From NCBI RefSeq assembly GCF_007678455.1, contig NZ_VEEP01000003.1:387569-451568 (forward strand): a stretch of DNA of 64,000 nucleotides. Direction: 5' to 3'. A program made the position numbers and the translations under genes. A model generated the notes under the pieces. It saw only the letters and a program-made list of their open reading frames with translations, had not been told where the DNA came from and ran no database searches. The DNA is from Cytobacillus oceanisediminis 2691 (GTDB taxonomy: Bacteria; Bacillota; Bacilli; Bacillales; Cytobacillaceae). Within the stretch, counting starts at the first letter, position 1. Each line of letters begins with the position of its first letter. Shown piece by piece: positions 24,924 to 33,633 of this stretch.

Positions 24924-25488
24924 GTTTCGGCCCCCAGTTTCTGCTTCCATCCGGTAACAATTCAAAGAGTGACCATATGCTGCAGTAATCATCACCAGGG
25001 CCGAAAGTTGCTTTTGAGTAATGCTTAATTGTTCCATCCTCTTCTTTCAATAATATGGAAACTCCTGGCCAAAAACCCTCGGCATTTTTAAACCCGAGGT
25101 CGTCTTTAAAAGTTGTCCCCTTTGTCGAAACGCTTTTGAATTTCCAGTCTCGTTCCTTGGAAAAAACCGATAATGTTTGGTAATCATCCGGACTTGTTAA
25201 AACAAATGCCGCCCTGTTCTCAAGGTGTGGTGTAAACCCACTGAATCCATCTGCCCATAAAGTGCAATAGGAACAGGATTTCCCCATATTATGTATAACG
25301 ATCAATTCATTTTTATCGCCAAAAAGCTCACTTAAATGTACCTTACTGCCTTCGGTGTCAGTCAGTTCATAATTGGTTACTGCGAAAGAAGGATGCTGCT
25401 TGCGCAAAACGGCCAGCTCCTGTTTTACAAGGATCAATTCTTCCTCTTTTTCTTGTATTTCCATTTCTAATCGTTTAATAGGCTCCAT
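24907..25488 (-). CDS. DUF899-family thioredoxin-like protein
   Basis: 193 residues. A coiled N-terminus (EMEIQEKEEELILVKQEL) precedes a thioredoxin-like fold with ELIVIHNMGKSCSYCTLWADG, where C-S-Y-C takes the redox position, and GPGDDYCSIW near the end. DUF899 members have unknown function. Start ATG 25488 follows GGGGGA at six bases rather than the first ATG at 25509. It overlaps the next gene. Confidence 0.8.
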   Translation of the reverse strand: MEPIKRLEMEIQEKEEELILVKQELAVLRKQHPSFAVTNYELTDTEGSKVHLSELFGDKNELIVIHNMGKSCSYCTLWADGFSGFTPHLENRAAFVLTSPDDYQTLSVFSKERDWKFKSVSTKGTTFKDDLGFKNAEGFWPGVSILLKEEDGTIKHYSKATFGPGDDYCSIWSLFELLPDGSRNWGPKHAYER

Positions 25489-25505
25489 CAATATTCCCCC
25501 TTTTA

Positions 25506-26066
25506 TCACAATTCAAAATGTTCTCTTACCCGACTGGCAACCTCGGCTGCAGTTAAATTGGTGTTATTAATCCGAATATAGTTCGCTCGTTCAATTTCAC
25601 CTTCATATGAATTTAAGCGATACTGATCCATTGATTTCAGCAAATCGTTTTCGGACCGTTCTATGTTTCGCTTGGAAGCTTTTTGCTCCAGCCGATATGT
25701 ACTTCTGTTTCTTACGAGCCTCTCTTCCAGGTCTGCCTCAAGCTCAACAAAATAAACCGAGCCGCCTTCTGACTCGAATAATTGGCAAACTTTCTCGACA
25801 TACTCCCAGTCTTCCTTTATATCAAACGCCCAGACATACGTGAAAATCATTCCGCTTTGATCACTTTTTGCCATAGCTTTAAAGAGCTCTTCTCGAAACA
25901 GGCCAACTAGCCTTTTCCCTTCCCTTGTCCCATAGTCAAAAAAGGGATTTACCAACTCAATCGTCATATGATTATGAAAAAGTTTTAAATCAGTTATTTT
26001 TTCCAGTTCATGCCCCACTGTCATTTTCCCTACCGCCTGCGGGCCAAATATCAAGACAAACTTCAT
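25506..26066 (-). CDS. P-loop AAA/shikimate-kinase-like protein
   Basis: 186 residues with Walker A GPQAVGKMT at residues 8-16, a LFHNHMTIELVNPFF segment, and a lid region rich in Arg (RLVRNRSTYRLEQKASKRN). This is the pattern of small shikimate-kinase-like proteins of unknown substrate in Bacillus. Its ATG overlaps the TGA of the upstream VOC gene (ATGA), indicating translational coupling. Confidence 0.78.
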   Translation of the reverse strand: MKFVLIFGPQAVGKMTVGHELEKITDLKLFHNHMTIELVNPFFDYGTREGKRLVGLFREELFKAMAKSDQSGMIFTYVWAFDIKEDWEYVEKVCQLFESEGGSVYFVELEADLEERLVRNRSTYRLEQKASKRNIERSENDLLKSMDQYRLNSYEGEIERANYIRINNTNLTAAEVASRVREHFEL

Positions 26067-26482
26067 ATTGACTCCTCTTCCATCTTCTTTTTATACTCTT
26101 TGCTTAGCTCACTCCATACATCGAATTTATTTCCATCGAGATCATAAAAAACAAAATTGCGGCCAGCATGTCCCCGGTTTTCAATCTCACCGACATTCAT
26201 TCCTAGTTCAATAAAATCAGCATGCATCGCTTCAAGAGTGTCCTCACCATCAACTTCATAAGTAAGAATGAACCTTTCTGTTCCATTTACATCCCTAAAA
26301 TTTGAACTTTCACCCGGAGACTTCACCAAAAACAGACTAATATCAGCCAAGTTCATAATTGCCTTATCTTCATCCAGATAATTTAAACTTGCACCAAGCA
26401 TATCCTTATACCAATCCGATGATTTCGATGGTTCTATTACCGGTATGTAAATTGTCCCAACTCTGATTAATTGATTTTTCAA
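26063..26482 (-). CDS. VOC (glyoxalase/bleomycin-resistance) family protein
   Basis: 139 residues: one VOC domain pair with IYIPVIEPSKSSDWYKDMLG at the start and FVFYDLDGNKFDVW at the end, the usual metal-binding Glu being replaced by Asp or Trp region residues. Substrate unknown. First gene of a coupled run with the kinase, DUF899 and APH genes. Confidence 0.8.
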   Translation of the reverse strand: MKNQLIRVGTIYIPVIEPSKSSDWYKDMLGASLNYLDEDKAIMNLADISLFLVKSPGESSNFRDVNGTERFILTYEVDGEDTLEAMHADFIELGMNVGEIENRGHAGRNFVFYDLDGNKFDVWSELSKEYKKKMEEESI

Positions 26483-26560
26483 TTCCCTCCACCTCTGTTA
26501 TAAAGATTCTCTATTTCACTGATATCCCCTTCTTATTTGTTTAAAAATTCCATATTTAAA

Positions 26561-26587
26561 AAAGCACACCCGAAACGAGTGTGCTTT
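26561..26587. terminator. Hairpin upstream of the VOC operon
   Basis: AAAGCACAC pairs with GTGTGCTTT around a nine-base loop. It lies between the VOC operon and the 106-residue gene on the same strand and may end the latter's transcript. Confidence 0.6.
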
Positions 26588-26718
26588 AAGCTCTATCTTT
26601 TATCCAGTCGTTGTATGAATTTATAAAATACAAACAATCTAAAACTTTCCACCTGCCATATACTGCGGGGCCTATAAAAAATTAAAGACAAGAACCATCC
26701 GACTATATGAAAAAAACT

Positions 26719-27039
26719 TCACTCTTTCCCCTTGATTTTCTCCCTTAGTTCCTCTAACTCCTCGATTGAAAGGCCGCCAAGAGCTTGTGATATTTCTGAT
26801 TCGATCTCTTTTCTGTTTCTTTCACGATATTGATCCCACCAGTCCCGGAGACCCTCCGTGTTGTTAAGCAAATATTCGATGTCAATAACCTCGACTTCAT
26901 CATCGGAAATATAATTAAGTACGGCTGCCAACATTTTATTTAATTTTTCAATTTCATTATTTTCTTTGTCTTGATGGATTTCTTTTTCCAGACCCTCAGC
27001 TTCTTGTACATCAGGATTCTCTGCTGCTTTCCGTGGCAA
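26719..27039 (-). CDS. Small charged protein of unknown function
   Basis: 106 residues, strongly acidic and helical (heptad-like Leu/Glu pattern, SIEELEELREKIKG at the end), no membrane segment. A central DDEVEVIDIEYLLNNTEGLRDWW stretch is distinctive. AGAAGGTGAG precedes the ATG. No family recognised. Confidence 0.65.
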   Translation of the reverse strand: MPRKAAENPDVQEAEGLEKEIHQDKENNEIEKLNKMLAAVLNYISDDEVEVIDIEYLLNNTEGLRDWWDQYRERNRKEIESEISQALGGLSIEELEELREKIKGKE

Positions 27040-27141
27040 GGTCTCACCTTCTTTTTTACCTTTTAGTATGCATTATTCCCTAAAGATTGGATTTTTATTG
27101 AACAGATAATTCCCCCCCCATGTTACATTTTTAATGATGAG

Positions 27142-27420
27142 GTGGTACATTTGCTATGTACATTATCCTTAATGCTGCTTTATTATAATCAATGGACTCA
27201 TAACAGCAAGCCCGCTGGAATAGTCCTAAAGCTATTTCCTTTCACCATTCCCCAGGTATTGATTGAGACGTTCGCTGCCAAAAAAACAGATTTAATCACA
27301 TGGAGGAAGGGTTGGACAAGGTATCACTCATTCATTAGTTTAGCGATTAAATTATTGTTATGCCGAGGAATCATTTCAACCATCCGAATCATCAATAAAG
27401 ATGATCTCTCAGTAGATTAA
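27142..27420 (+). pseudogene. Possible truncated membrane protein (CBO0543-like C-terminus)
   Basis: A 92-codon frame from GTG 27142 without a ribosome binding site. Its second half, IPQVLIETFAAKKTDLITW and a following RKGW motif, resembles the end of CBO0543-type multi-helix membrane proteins, which are longer. The N-terminal helices seem to be missing. It ends in a good terminator, which suggests a former gene. Confidence 0.4.
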
Positions 27421-27428
27421 TATCCTGA

Positions 27429-27460
27429 AAAAGACCAAATCAAAGGATGATTTGGTCTTT
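27429..27460. terminator. Bidirectional terminator
   Basis: AAAGACCAAATCA and its complement form a 13-bp stem between converging reading frames. Confidence 0.85.
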
Positions 27461-27472
27461 AGCGATTTTCAA

Positions 27473-27838
27473 TTATCGATGCCTTGTAAAACCTAAATAA
27501 CGTGTTCCTTGAAAAGTCAGTTCTCCATCATCACCTTCAACCAACTGGCCGTACTCCTGTCCGTTTACATGAAGCTCCAATCTGTCTCCACTATCAAACT
27601 CAAATGTCACATAATAAACATTACGTGCTGCAGTTTCTCCACCTCCGCGCACGCTCGTTCTTTTGGTTACAACTTTAGCGAATGAGTTTACGCGTGGTGA
27701 TTGGTTATTTTTACTCCAGGTACCTAGACTTTTGATAATCGTAAAAATTACTATGCCGAATACCAATATAAAGACCGCTCCTATAAAAATAGGGCCAAAC
27801 GTAAACATAAAATCCATTCCCATTGGTTCTTCTATCAT
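27473..27838 (-). CDS. DUF2500 domain membrane protein
   Basis: 121 residues. An N-terminal helix (FIGAVFILVFGIVIFTII) is followed by a small beta domain: SFAKVVTKRTSVRGG, VYYVTFEFDSGDRLEL and YGQLVEGDDGELTFQGTRY. This matches DUF2500, found mainly in Firmicutes; function unknown. GGGGGAGGAT precedes the ATG. Confidence 0.8.
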   Translation of the reverse strand: MIEEPMGMDFMFTFGPIFIGAVFILVFGIVIFTIIKSLGTWSKNNQSPRVNSFAKVVTKRTSVRGGGETAARNVYYVTFEFDSGDRLELHVNGQEYGQLVEGDDGELTFQGTRYLGFTRHR

Positions 27839-27916
27839 GAGCCATCCTCCCCCTTGTCACTCAACGCTTATATATCTTTACGAAAATATAAGAAAAAAGA
27901 TTCAAATCATTTCCAA

Positions 27917-28372
27917 TTACATTATCGTATCCATCAGTTCAACTTCGATTTCCTTCGGATTCGACCAGTCATGAAATACTTCCAAATGCCATTGATCCAT
28001 CAATCTTCGATATCCGTTTCCTTCAATCCATTGATGAAGCTTGCTATATGTTTCTCTTATTTTTTCATTAGATCCTTTGTGCCGTATGACCGCATATCTT
28101 TGTGCTGGAATCCTCAGGGTCACCATGTTTTCAGGAATGTCCTCGTAGTCAGATACTTCAACACAAACCCAATAACCATCCTCCTCGTCTGAACAACTGT
28201 CAACAACAAAAGCCCCATGCTGCAAAGATGGATTTAATACATTCTTTATTTCATGTACTCGCTCACTCAATTGCTTTGATGCTTTCGGAATTTCCTCGAT
28301 ATATTCATTACCAGGACAGAATACCCGGATGCCTACTAGTTTAATTTCTGAACACTGCTTGATTTCAGTCAT
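27917..28372 (-). CDS. GyrI-like/AraC effector-binding domain protein
   Basis: 151 residues, a single GyrI-like domain with LVGIRVFCPGN, GYWVCVEVSDYEDIPENM, YAVIRHKGSNEKIRETY and LHQWIEGNGY. A second, diverged stand-alone copy of this domain lies at 23707-24144. Ligand unknown; no DNA-binding part. Confidence 0.78.
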   Translation of the reverse strand: MTEIKQCSEIKLVGIRVFCPGNEYIEEIPKASKQLSERVHEIKNVLNPSLQHGAFVVDSCSDEEDGYWVCVEVSDYEDIPENMVTLRIPAQRYAVIRHKGSNEKIRETYSKLHQWIEGNGYRRLMDQWHLEVFHDWSNPKEIEVELMDTIM

Positions 28373-28431
28373 AGCCTATTCCTCCCCTCATAGCTGCTTG
28401 ATATAACATTACTATGCGTGAATTTTAAAGA

Positions 28432-28932
28432 TTAAAATTCCTCTAAATGCAAATGGTAAATAAACATTTCTCCTTCTCTTCCCATAGCCCTTTTACCTTG
28501 GTCAACGAAGCCGCCTTTTTTGTAAACATTTTGCGCTATAACATTTGAGTGATTTACAGCCAGTATTATTTCATTCACTAAAGGAAAGTGGTCGTTTGTA
28601 AATTGTTTCAATAACCGGATTGATTCTGAACCAATACCCTTTCCTTGATAAGGAAGATTGATGGAATAGGCTCTTAGCAGCATTGCATTCTTGTTTTCAC
28701 TGTACACCTTCGCTCCCTCCCAGCCATGAAGCACAAAAAATCCCGCCGGATGCCTATCATAAAGAATGACAACTGGATGCCGGTCTGGCTCTACATCACA
28801 TTTTTCCAGAGCTTCTGCAGGAAGAGCAGTGAATCTCCTCTGTTCATCTAGCAAAGCGTAATTCAATAAGCGACTTTTGAATTCATTATTATAAAGCTGC
28901 AGAGAAACCATTTCTTTTTTAGCCATTGACAT
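28432..28932 (-). CDS. GNAT N-acetyltransferase
   Basis: 166 residues. Acetyl-CoA loop LPYQGKGIGSESIRLL with the Q-X-X-G-X-G/A pattern and a following NHSNVIAQNVYKKGGF motif. Start ATG 28932 is behind GGGGAG at six bases; the frame to 28995 overlaps the Nudix gene and lacks a site. Substrate unknown. Confidence 0.85.
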   Translation of the reverse strand: MSMAKKEMVSLQLYNNEFKSRLLNYALLDEQRRFTALPAEALEKCDVEPDRHPVVILYDRHPAGFFVLHGWEGAKVYSENKNAMLLRAYSINLPYQGKGIGSESIRLLKQFTNDHFPLVNEIILAVNHSNVIAQNVYKKGGFVDQGKRAMGREGEMFIYHLHLEEF

Positions 28933-28951
28933 CCAGAACTCCCCTAGTATT

Positions 28952-29425
28952 TTATGATATATTAATAGAAACCCTGCCCTCTTTGTTCTCAGCATGATTC
29001 CATACTACCTGTATTTCGAAAATCCCTTCCTGAAAAAACAACGGAAACCTTCTTCTAACTGATTCCTGCATGGGCAAATGGCAGGCTTCTTCAATGCTTA
29101 CCCAAACTGCTTTTCCTTCAGGACCATCCTTTAGGAGTTCCCCTTTGAAATCAGTAGTAATATAATGGAAAATCATATACCTGTCCCTCACGGCAGGATT
29201 CACATATTCATAAAGACCCTTATATTTTAAATTGCTTACGTCGAGCCCTGTTTCCTCTTTCACTTCTCTAATAGCACCTTCAACAATGCTTTCCGGAAAA
29301 TCCACTTTTCCTCCAGGAGGGAGATAACCCTTGAAATGATCAAGCTGACGGTCGAGGAGTAATACTTTATCTCCATTTTGGATCATGCACATCGTCCAAA
29401 TCTTATAGTTTACTTGATCGCTCAT
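28952..29425 (-). CDS. Nudix hydrolase (8-oxo-dGTP diphosphatase-like)
   Basis: 157 residues. The Nudix box reads GGKVDFPESIVEGA then IREVKEETGL (about residues 39-62), with all catalytic Glu residues. YLPPGG before it and the length fit MutT/YtkD-like housecleaning enzymes. It lies 19 bases before the GNAT start, same strand. Confidence 0.88.
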   Translation of the reverse strand: MSDQVNYKIWTMCMIQNGDKVLLLDRQLDHFKGYLPPGGKVDFPESIVEGAIREVKEETGLDVSNLKYKGLYEYVNPAVRDRYMIFHYITTDFKGELLKDGPEGKAVWVSIEEACHLPMQESVRRRFPLFFQEGIFEIQVVWNHAENKEGRVSINIS

Positions 29426-29481
29426 ATAATCTCCTTATACTTCTTTAATTTCATCTCATTACGTTTCTTTTAAAAACAACC

Positions 29482-29721
29482 CTAATACCTGGATACGATA
29501 CCTATAAGCAGTTTAAAATTCTTATCTTTCTTATGTACTCTTTTAAAACCTTCCCTGCAATCCAATATGTATACTGTTTTCCATACCCAAAATCTTATAT
29601 ATGCCGATTGAAAATGAATGGGTCCCTTTATTCCCCTCACTTCATATTCATTTCCGTTCTCCATTTCAATTTCAGTCCTTACCACCCATCTGTTTCCGAT
29701 GCCTGCCTCGATATATTTCAA
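29482..29721 (-). CDS. DUF3977 family protein
   Basis: 79 residues with YIEAGIGNRWVVRTEIE, VRGIKGPIHFQSAYIRFWV and TVYILDCREGFKR, the typical order of DUF3977. Cytoplasmic, function unknown. It follows the VOC gene by 14 bases. Confidence 0.8.
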   Translation of the reverse strand: MKYIEAGIGNRWVVRTEIEMENGNEYEVRGIKGPIHFQSAYIRFWVWKTVYILDCREGFKRVHKKDKNFKLLIGIVSRY

Positions 29722-29735
29722 CTGATGATATCTCC

Positions 29736-30131
29736 TTATTTCTTACTCCCTAAAATGGCCGTTATTCTTTTATGCATTTCCCTCTCATCAATATATTCAA
29801 AGAAACCAATCTCATTTCCCCAAGGATCGGAAAAAGTCGCCCACTTGACAGGAACTTCTTCTCTCTCGTAAATCTCAAATAGCTCAACATCTAGTTCCCT
29901 GACTAATCGAGATCGTTCACCCTCAAGCGACCTTACTCCCAAACGCAATGGGCCGCACCCTTCCGCAGGTTTCCCTTCCGCTACCTGAAGCCACGCTCCG
30001 GGAATCAACTCCCATTCAGCAAACCCACTATGAGGGGTAAAATCCGGCTCTTTATTAAGTACATTTTTATACCAGCGCAAACCTTCTTCAAAATCTGTTA
30101 CTCGCACCTGATACGTCATTTCAAAAATCAC
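29736..30131 (-). CDS. VOC family protein
   Basis: 131 residues: YQVRVTDFEEGLRWYKNVLN at the start and ATFSDPWGNEIGFFEY near the end, with Glu in the metal position. Substrate unknown. Same strand as the monooxygenase upstream, 28 bases away. Confidence 0.82.
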   Translation of the reverse strand: MIFEMTYQVRVTDFEEGLRWYKNVLNKEPDFTPHSGFAEWELIPGAWLQVAEGKPAEGCGPLRLGVRSLEGERSRLVRELDVELFEIYEREEVPVKWATFSDPWGNEIGFFEYIDEREMHKRITAILGSKK

Positions 30132-30159
30132 TTTTATTTCCTCCTTTGTCTTTTATGAT

Positions 30160-31344
30160 TCAATTCCAATTTTGAACCTCATATCCAAGAACCCAGTCCA
30201 GCCTTTTGATTTTCATTTCGTCTGGTGTACTTCTTAGCAGGAGATTTCGTAATCTAATCGCGGCCGAATTTTCAAGTTGCATCATTCTGGCCATCATCCT
30301 GGAGCTTTGAACAATTTTTTTAGTACGGGAACTCCTCAATTGTTCATATTGGTTCAGTGCTTTTTCAATTTCCCTTGGATATTGTTCTAGACAATTTGTA
30401 AGGACTAGCGCATCCTCCATCGCCTGGGCTCCACCCTGACCGAGATTCGGAAGCATCGGATGTGCTGCATCTCCCAAAAGTACAGCTCTTCCCTTATGCC
30501 AATCATCAACTGGCTTTCTGTCAAAAATCTTATGTACAAGGATTTTCGATTCTTCAGTTGATTCAATGACTGCTTCTATAGGACCCCACCAACCCTTAAA
30601 ATGCTGTAGAACAACGCTTTTAATCTTTTCTGTCGTTATTAGAGTCCCTTCTGGCATGTTCACCGCTGCGAACCAAAACACGCGACCTTTTCCTAAATGA
30701 GAAAAACCAAACCTTTTACCCCTTCCCCAAGCTTCAAAGCCTCCACCGAGCTCCACTGGGAAACGATCATCCTCAAAATAAGATATCCCCCTGAAAGCGG
30801 TGAAGCCTGAATAACGCAAAGGAGAATCCTCAACAATTTCCTTTCTCACCCTTGAGTGAACACCGTCCGCTCCGATAAAAAGATCTGCAATATCCATCTC
30901 GCCATTCTCAAAAAAACTGGTGACTTTCTTCCCCTCCTGTTTCAGCCCTGAAAACTTTTTCCCAAACACAACGCTATCAGGTGTTAATTTTTCATATAAA
31001 ATCCTTTGCAAATCCGGCCGGTAAATCAAATAACTATAAGTGTCATACCGCTCGGCCTGTTTATGGACCGGCATGTTCACAATGAGTCTGCCATCAGAGG
31101 TTCTAATTTCTGCCTTCTTCACTGGTGAACCCGCTTGACGCACTTGATTGGCAACCCCTAACTTTTCCAATACCTTAATCGCATTGGCTGCCAGCACAAT
31201 GCCTGCACCAGTTTCTTTCAGCTCTGTACCTTTCTCAAAGACTTTTACCATCAATCCCTTTTGCTGCAAGGCAATCGCGGCAGATAAACCTCCAATACCA
31301 GCACCGATAATCGTTATCTCAGGTTTGTTCATTGCTAAAGACAT
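30160..31344 (-). CDS. FAD-dependent monooxygenase (PHBH-like)
   Basis: 394 residues. FAD-binding GAGIGGLSAAIAL (14-26), the DG motif LFIGADGVHSRVR (about 157-169) and GRAVLLGDAAHPMLPNLGQGG (GD motif, about 285) identify a class A flavoprotein hydroxylase using NAD(P)H and oxygen on an aromatic compound. AGGAGCGAGG precedes the ATG. Relatives are annotated as salicylate or zeaxanthin enzymes, but the substrate cannot be told. Confidence 0.88.
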   Translation of the reverse strand: MSLAMNKPEITIIGAGIGGLSAAIALQQKGLMVKVFEKGTELKETGAGIVLAANAIKVLEKLGVANQVRQAGSPVKKAEIRTSDGRLIVNMPVHKQAERYDTYSYLIYRPDLQRILYEKLTPDSVVFGKKFSGLKQEGKKVTSFFENGEMDIADLFIGADGVHSRVRKEIVEDSPLRYSGFTAFRGISYFEDDRFPVELGGGFEAWGRGKRFGFSHLGKGRVFWFAAVNMPEGTLITTEKIKSVVLQHFKGWWGPIEAVIESTEESKILVHKIFDRKPVDDWHKGRAVLLGDAAHPMLPNLGQGGAQAMEDALVLTNCLEQYPREIEKALNQYEQLRSSRTKKIVQSSRMMARMMQLENSAAIRLRNLLLRSTPDEMKIKRLDWVLGYEVQNWN

Positions 31345-31429
31345 CTGCCTCGCTCCTTTCTATCCAATCCCGTATTGAATATTCTTTCTTCACTGGTTTT
31401 GTTTGGTATGACAGCGTTGTTAGATTCTA

Positions 31430-31580
31430 TCGGACATTTTTTCGCTCATGCACGTTCCCGTTAGTCTGATAGAGTCTGTTTATCGGACACTTTTCTACGC
31501 TGCACAGTTTGATTTGTCCTTTAGAGCCCTTCTACCGAACACTTCTCACTCTTGGACGCTTCAGTTTGTCCGAAAGAGTC
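31430..31580. repeat. Degenerate 52/53-bp array R5 (about 3 units)
   Basis: TCGGACA-like anchors start at 31431, 31484 and 31536 (spacing 53 and 52). TGTCC-type complements (TTTGTCC) precede the GACA arms. Units are more diverged than in the other arrays. It lies between divergent genes. Confidence 0.6.
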
Positions 31581-31682
31581 GTTTTTTTTTTAAAACTAGT
31601 TTCTAAAATGATCTTTTATAGATAACATCCACCCTCGAATATGGTAAAATTATGTAAAAATAATCTAACGAGGTGCTACCTA

Positions 31683-32072
31683 TTGTCTAGACCAAGAGCT
31701 TTTGCTGCTATCATTAATGAAAATAATATCCTTATGACCAAACATGTCTACCCTGATGGAGAGTTCTGGACACTTCCAGGCGGTGGTTTAGAGGCCGATG
31801 AAACGTTCGAAGATGCGGTCGTTCGAGAAGTGAAAGAAGAAGTGAATTTGGATGTAGAAGTAGTGGATTATCTTTTCACCGGTCAATACAGCGGTGGTGA
31901 AGAGCAGTGTTTCCTTGTCCGCCAAATGAACCATCAAGAACCTATCCTCGGTTGTGACCCAGAGTATGGCGAGAGCCAAACATTAAGTGAAGTACGGTGG
32001 CACTCACTGGAATCCATGAAAGATGACCTGCATGTTTCAAAAGTTTTAGAAGCTTTGAAAATAGTAGTTTAA
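31683..32072 (+). CDS. Nudix hydrolase
   Basis: 129 residues from TTG 31683, seven bases after GAGGTG; the ATG at 31641 has no site. Nudix box GGGLEADETFEDAV then VREVKEEVNL with all catalytic Glu. Substrate unknown. Second of four Nudix proteins in 5 kb. Confidence 0.85.
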   Translation: MSRPRAFAAIINENNILMTKHVYPDGEFWTLPGGGLEADETFEDAVVREVKEEVNLDVEVVDYLFTGQYSGGEEQCFLVRQMNHQEPILGCDPEYGESQTLSEVRWHSLESMKDDLHVSKVLEALKIVV

Positions 32073-32113
32073 ATCCATCCGCATTCACATATTTGTTCTA
32101 ATATAAAACGGCT

Positions 32114-32150
32114 GGAAGGTTTGAATTATTTCAAACCTTCCTACCGCTTA
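32114..32150 (+). terminator. Terminator after the Nudix gene
   Basis: GGAAGGTTTGAA and its complement (32130-32141) form a 12-bp stem, followed by a T-rich stretch. Confidence 0.75.
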
Positions 32151-32219
32151 TTTTTATAATAGATAAAAAGACACAGTCCATTTTCCCGTAAAAACTTCTC
32201 TCTACATTCATGCCAGAAA

Positions 32220-32579
32220 TCAGCTTTCCACCTTTGCCATATAAGAGGCCGGATTCAACTCTTCGCTTTCTATGACCACTGCAGTTAAACCCTTGTCTGT
32301 CTTTGTTTCATGCCACTCGCCTTTTTGCCAGAATACTGCAGTGCCAGGCTCTACTTTAAAGTATTCTTCCGATTCTCCGCGAACAATGCCGGAGCCGCTT
32401 ACCACCAGCAATAGCTGCGGCATGGTTGCCTGATGAAAACCGATGATCCCATTCTCATCTAGATACATAAACCCAATATGGGTTGCGTTCACTGTCCTTA
32501 CAATCCTTGACATCACAAAGTCCGAATCAAATTTTGTGATGGCCGCTCCAATGTCCTTTTTAAAATTATAGAATTCCAT
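32220..32579 (-). CDS. Cupin-domain protein
   Basis: 119 residues in a small beta barrel: MPQLLLVVSGSGIVRGESEEYFKVEPGTAVFWQKGEWHET shows the G-X5-P-G-D-like turn and a late His-Glu of cupin motif 2. Start ATG 32579 is behind GGAGGTGG. Function unknown; perhaps sugar or small-molecule binding. Confidence 0.78.
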   Translation of the reverse strand: MEFYNFKKDIGAAITKFDSDFVMSRIVRTVNATHIGFMYLDENGIIGFHQATMPQLLLVVSGSGIVRGESEEYFKVEPGTAVFWQKGEWHETKTDKGLTAVVIESEELNPASYMAKVES

Positions 32580-32619
32580 TTTGCCACCTCCATTCCTTTT
32601 CAACAACCCCGGACCGCGT

Positions 32620-33108
32620 TCACTTTCCAGCCCTGATACTATACTGCTTTACAATCAAATGCTGAGGAGTTTCAGGCACTGCATGAAGAGAGGTTCTGAT
32701 AAACTCGGGGTACAGCTTTATCTTTGCAAGTTGGCTGATTGGCACCCATTGGTAAACTAATCGTTCTCCTTCTTCCCCAAAGAACGCATCTGCTTGAAAA
32801 TCGAAGCTGCCTTCCAATGGTGATACATGATAATACAAGCCAATTTCATGAAAATCTCTATGTTTGTAGTCAAAGAAGTTTTCGGTAAACCATAACAGCC
32901 GATCCACTTTGACGTCTATTCCCAATTCTTCCTTTACTTCTCTTACAATACTGGTTTGTGAATCTTCCATTACAGTGACCCTGCCACCTGGCAATGCCCA
33001 GTGTTCATCGTCTGCCTGCCTATGTATGAGTATATGGTTGTTAACTATCATCACAGCTGCGACACGATAATTAAAAACCGTCTTTTCCATGTAAAATGTA
33101 GCGTCCAT
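32620..33108 (-). CDS. Nudix hydrolase
   Basis: 162 residues from ATG 33108 after GGGGGAGG. Nudix box GGRVTVMEDSQTSI then VREVKEELGI, with LPGG before it. Its start overlaps the upstream stop (TGATG), so it is coupled to the membrane protein gene. Substrate unknown. Confidence 0.87.
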   Translation of the reverse strand: MDATFYMEKTVFNYRVAAVMIVNNHILIHRQADDEHWALPGGRVTVMEDSQTSIVREVKEELGIDVKVDRLLWFTENFFDYKHRDFHEIGLYYHVSPLEGSFDFQADAFFGEEGERLVYQWVPISQLAKIKLYPEFIRTSLHAVPETPQHLIVKQYSIRAGK

Positions 33109-33629
33109 CACTGTTCCTCCCCCTTGTAAAAGCTGTCCAATTCTCTTGCCAGACTGGATCTGCGAAACGCTTTTTGCCGCTTCAATTCCTTCAGTTCCTC
33201 TAACGTCTGATAGGAAAGGCGGATGCAATAGTAATTAATATATTCAATGGCAGCAAACAGATATAGAAAAAGAAACCAATACCGCTCCAACTGATTGCGA
33301 ATCATCAAATAGGCCAATATAAACAAACCTATAAATATGAAAAATGCATTCATCTTTTTAAATAAGGAAAATAACTTAAGCTTTTTAGCCGGCAGCCTGG
33401 ACAAATTGCCCTGTTTCAACTGTTGCAGCTTCAAATACCAGTAATAAATTCCCTGCATCAAGATAAACTCCAGCAATCCAAAGGCATAAATGGAAGAGAA
33501 TGCTCCTAAGTATGGAATCGACCATTCAAAAAGCTGGATATATATGCTCCAAATGATTGCAAAGGTAAAAACCGCAAAGAGTTCACCAGTATATAAACTG
33601 ACTAATTTTCTTTTTACTTTTTGCTGCAT
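33108..33629 (-). CDS. Four-helix membrane protein
   Basis: 173 residues with four hydrophobic segments (about 15-35, 42-62, 92-110 and 117-135) and a charged C-terminus with KELKRQKAFRRSSLARELD. No family recognised. It lies between two Nudix genes, overlapping the downstream one, four bases from the upstream one, so it is part of a three-gene operon. Confidence 0.72.
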   Translation of the reverse strand: MQQKVKRKLVSLYTGELFAVFTFAIIWSIYIQLFEWSIPYLGAFSSIYAFGLLEFILMQGIYYWYLKLQQLKQGNLSRLPAKKLKLFSLFKKMNAFFIFIGLFILAYLMIRNQLERYWFLFLYLFAAIEYINYYCIRLSYQTLEELKELKRQKAFRRSSLARELDSFYKGEEQ

Positions 33630-33633
33630 AACC

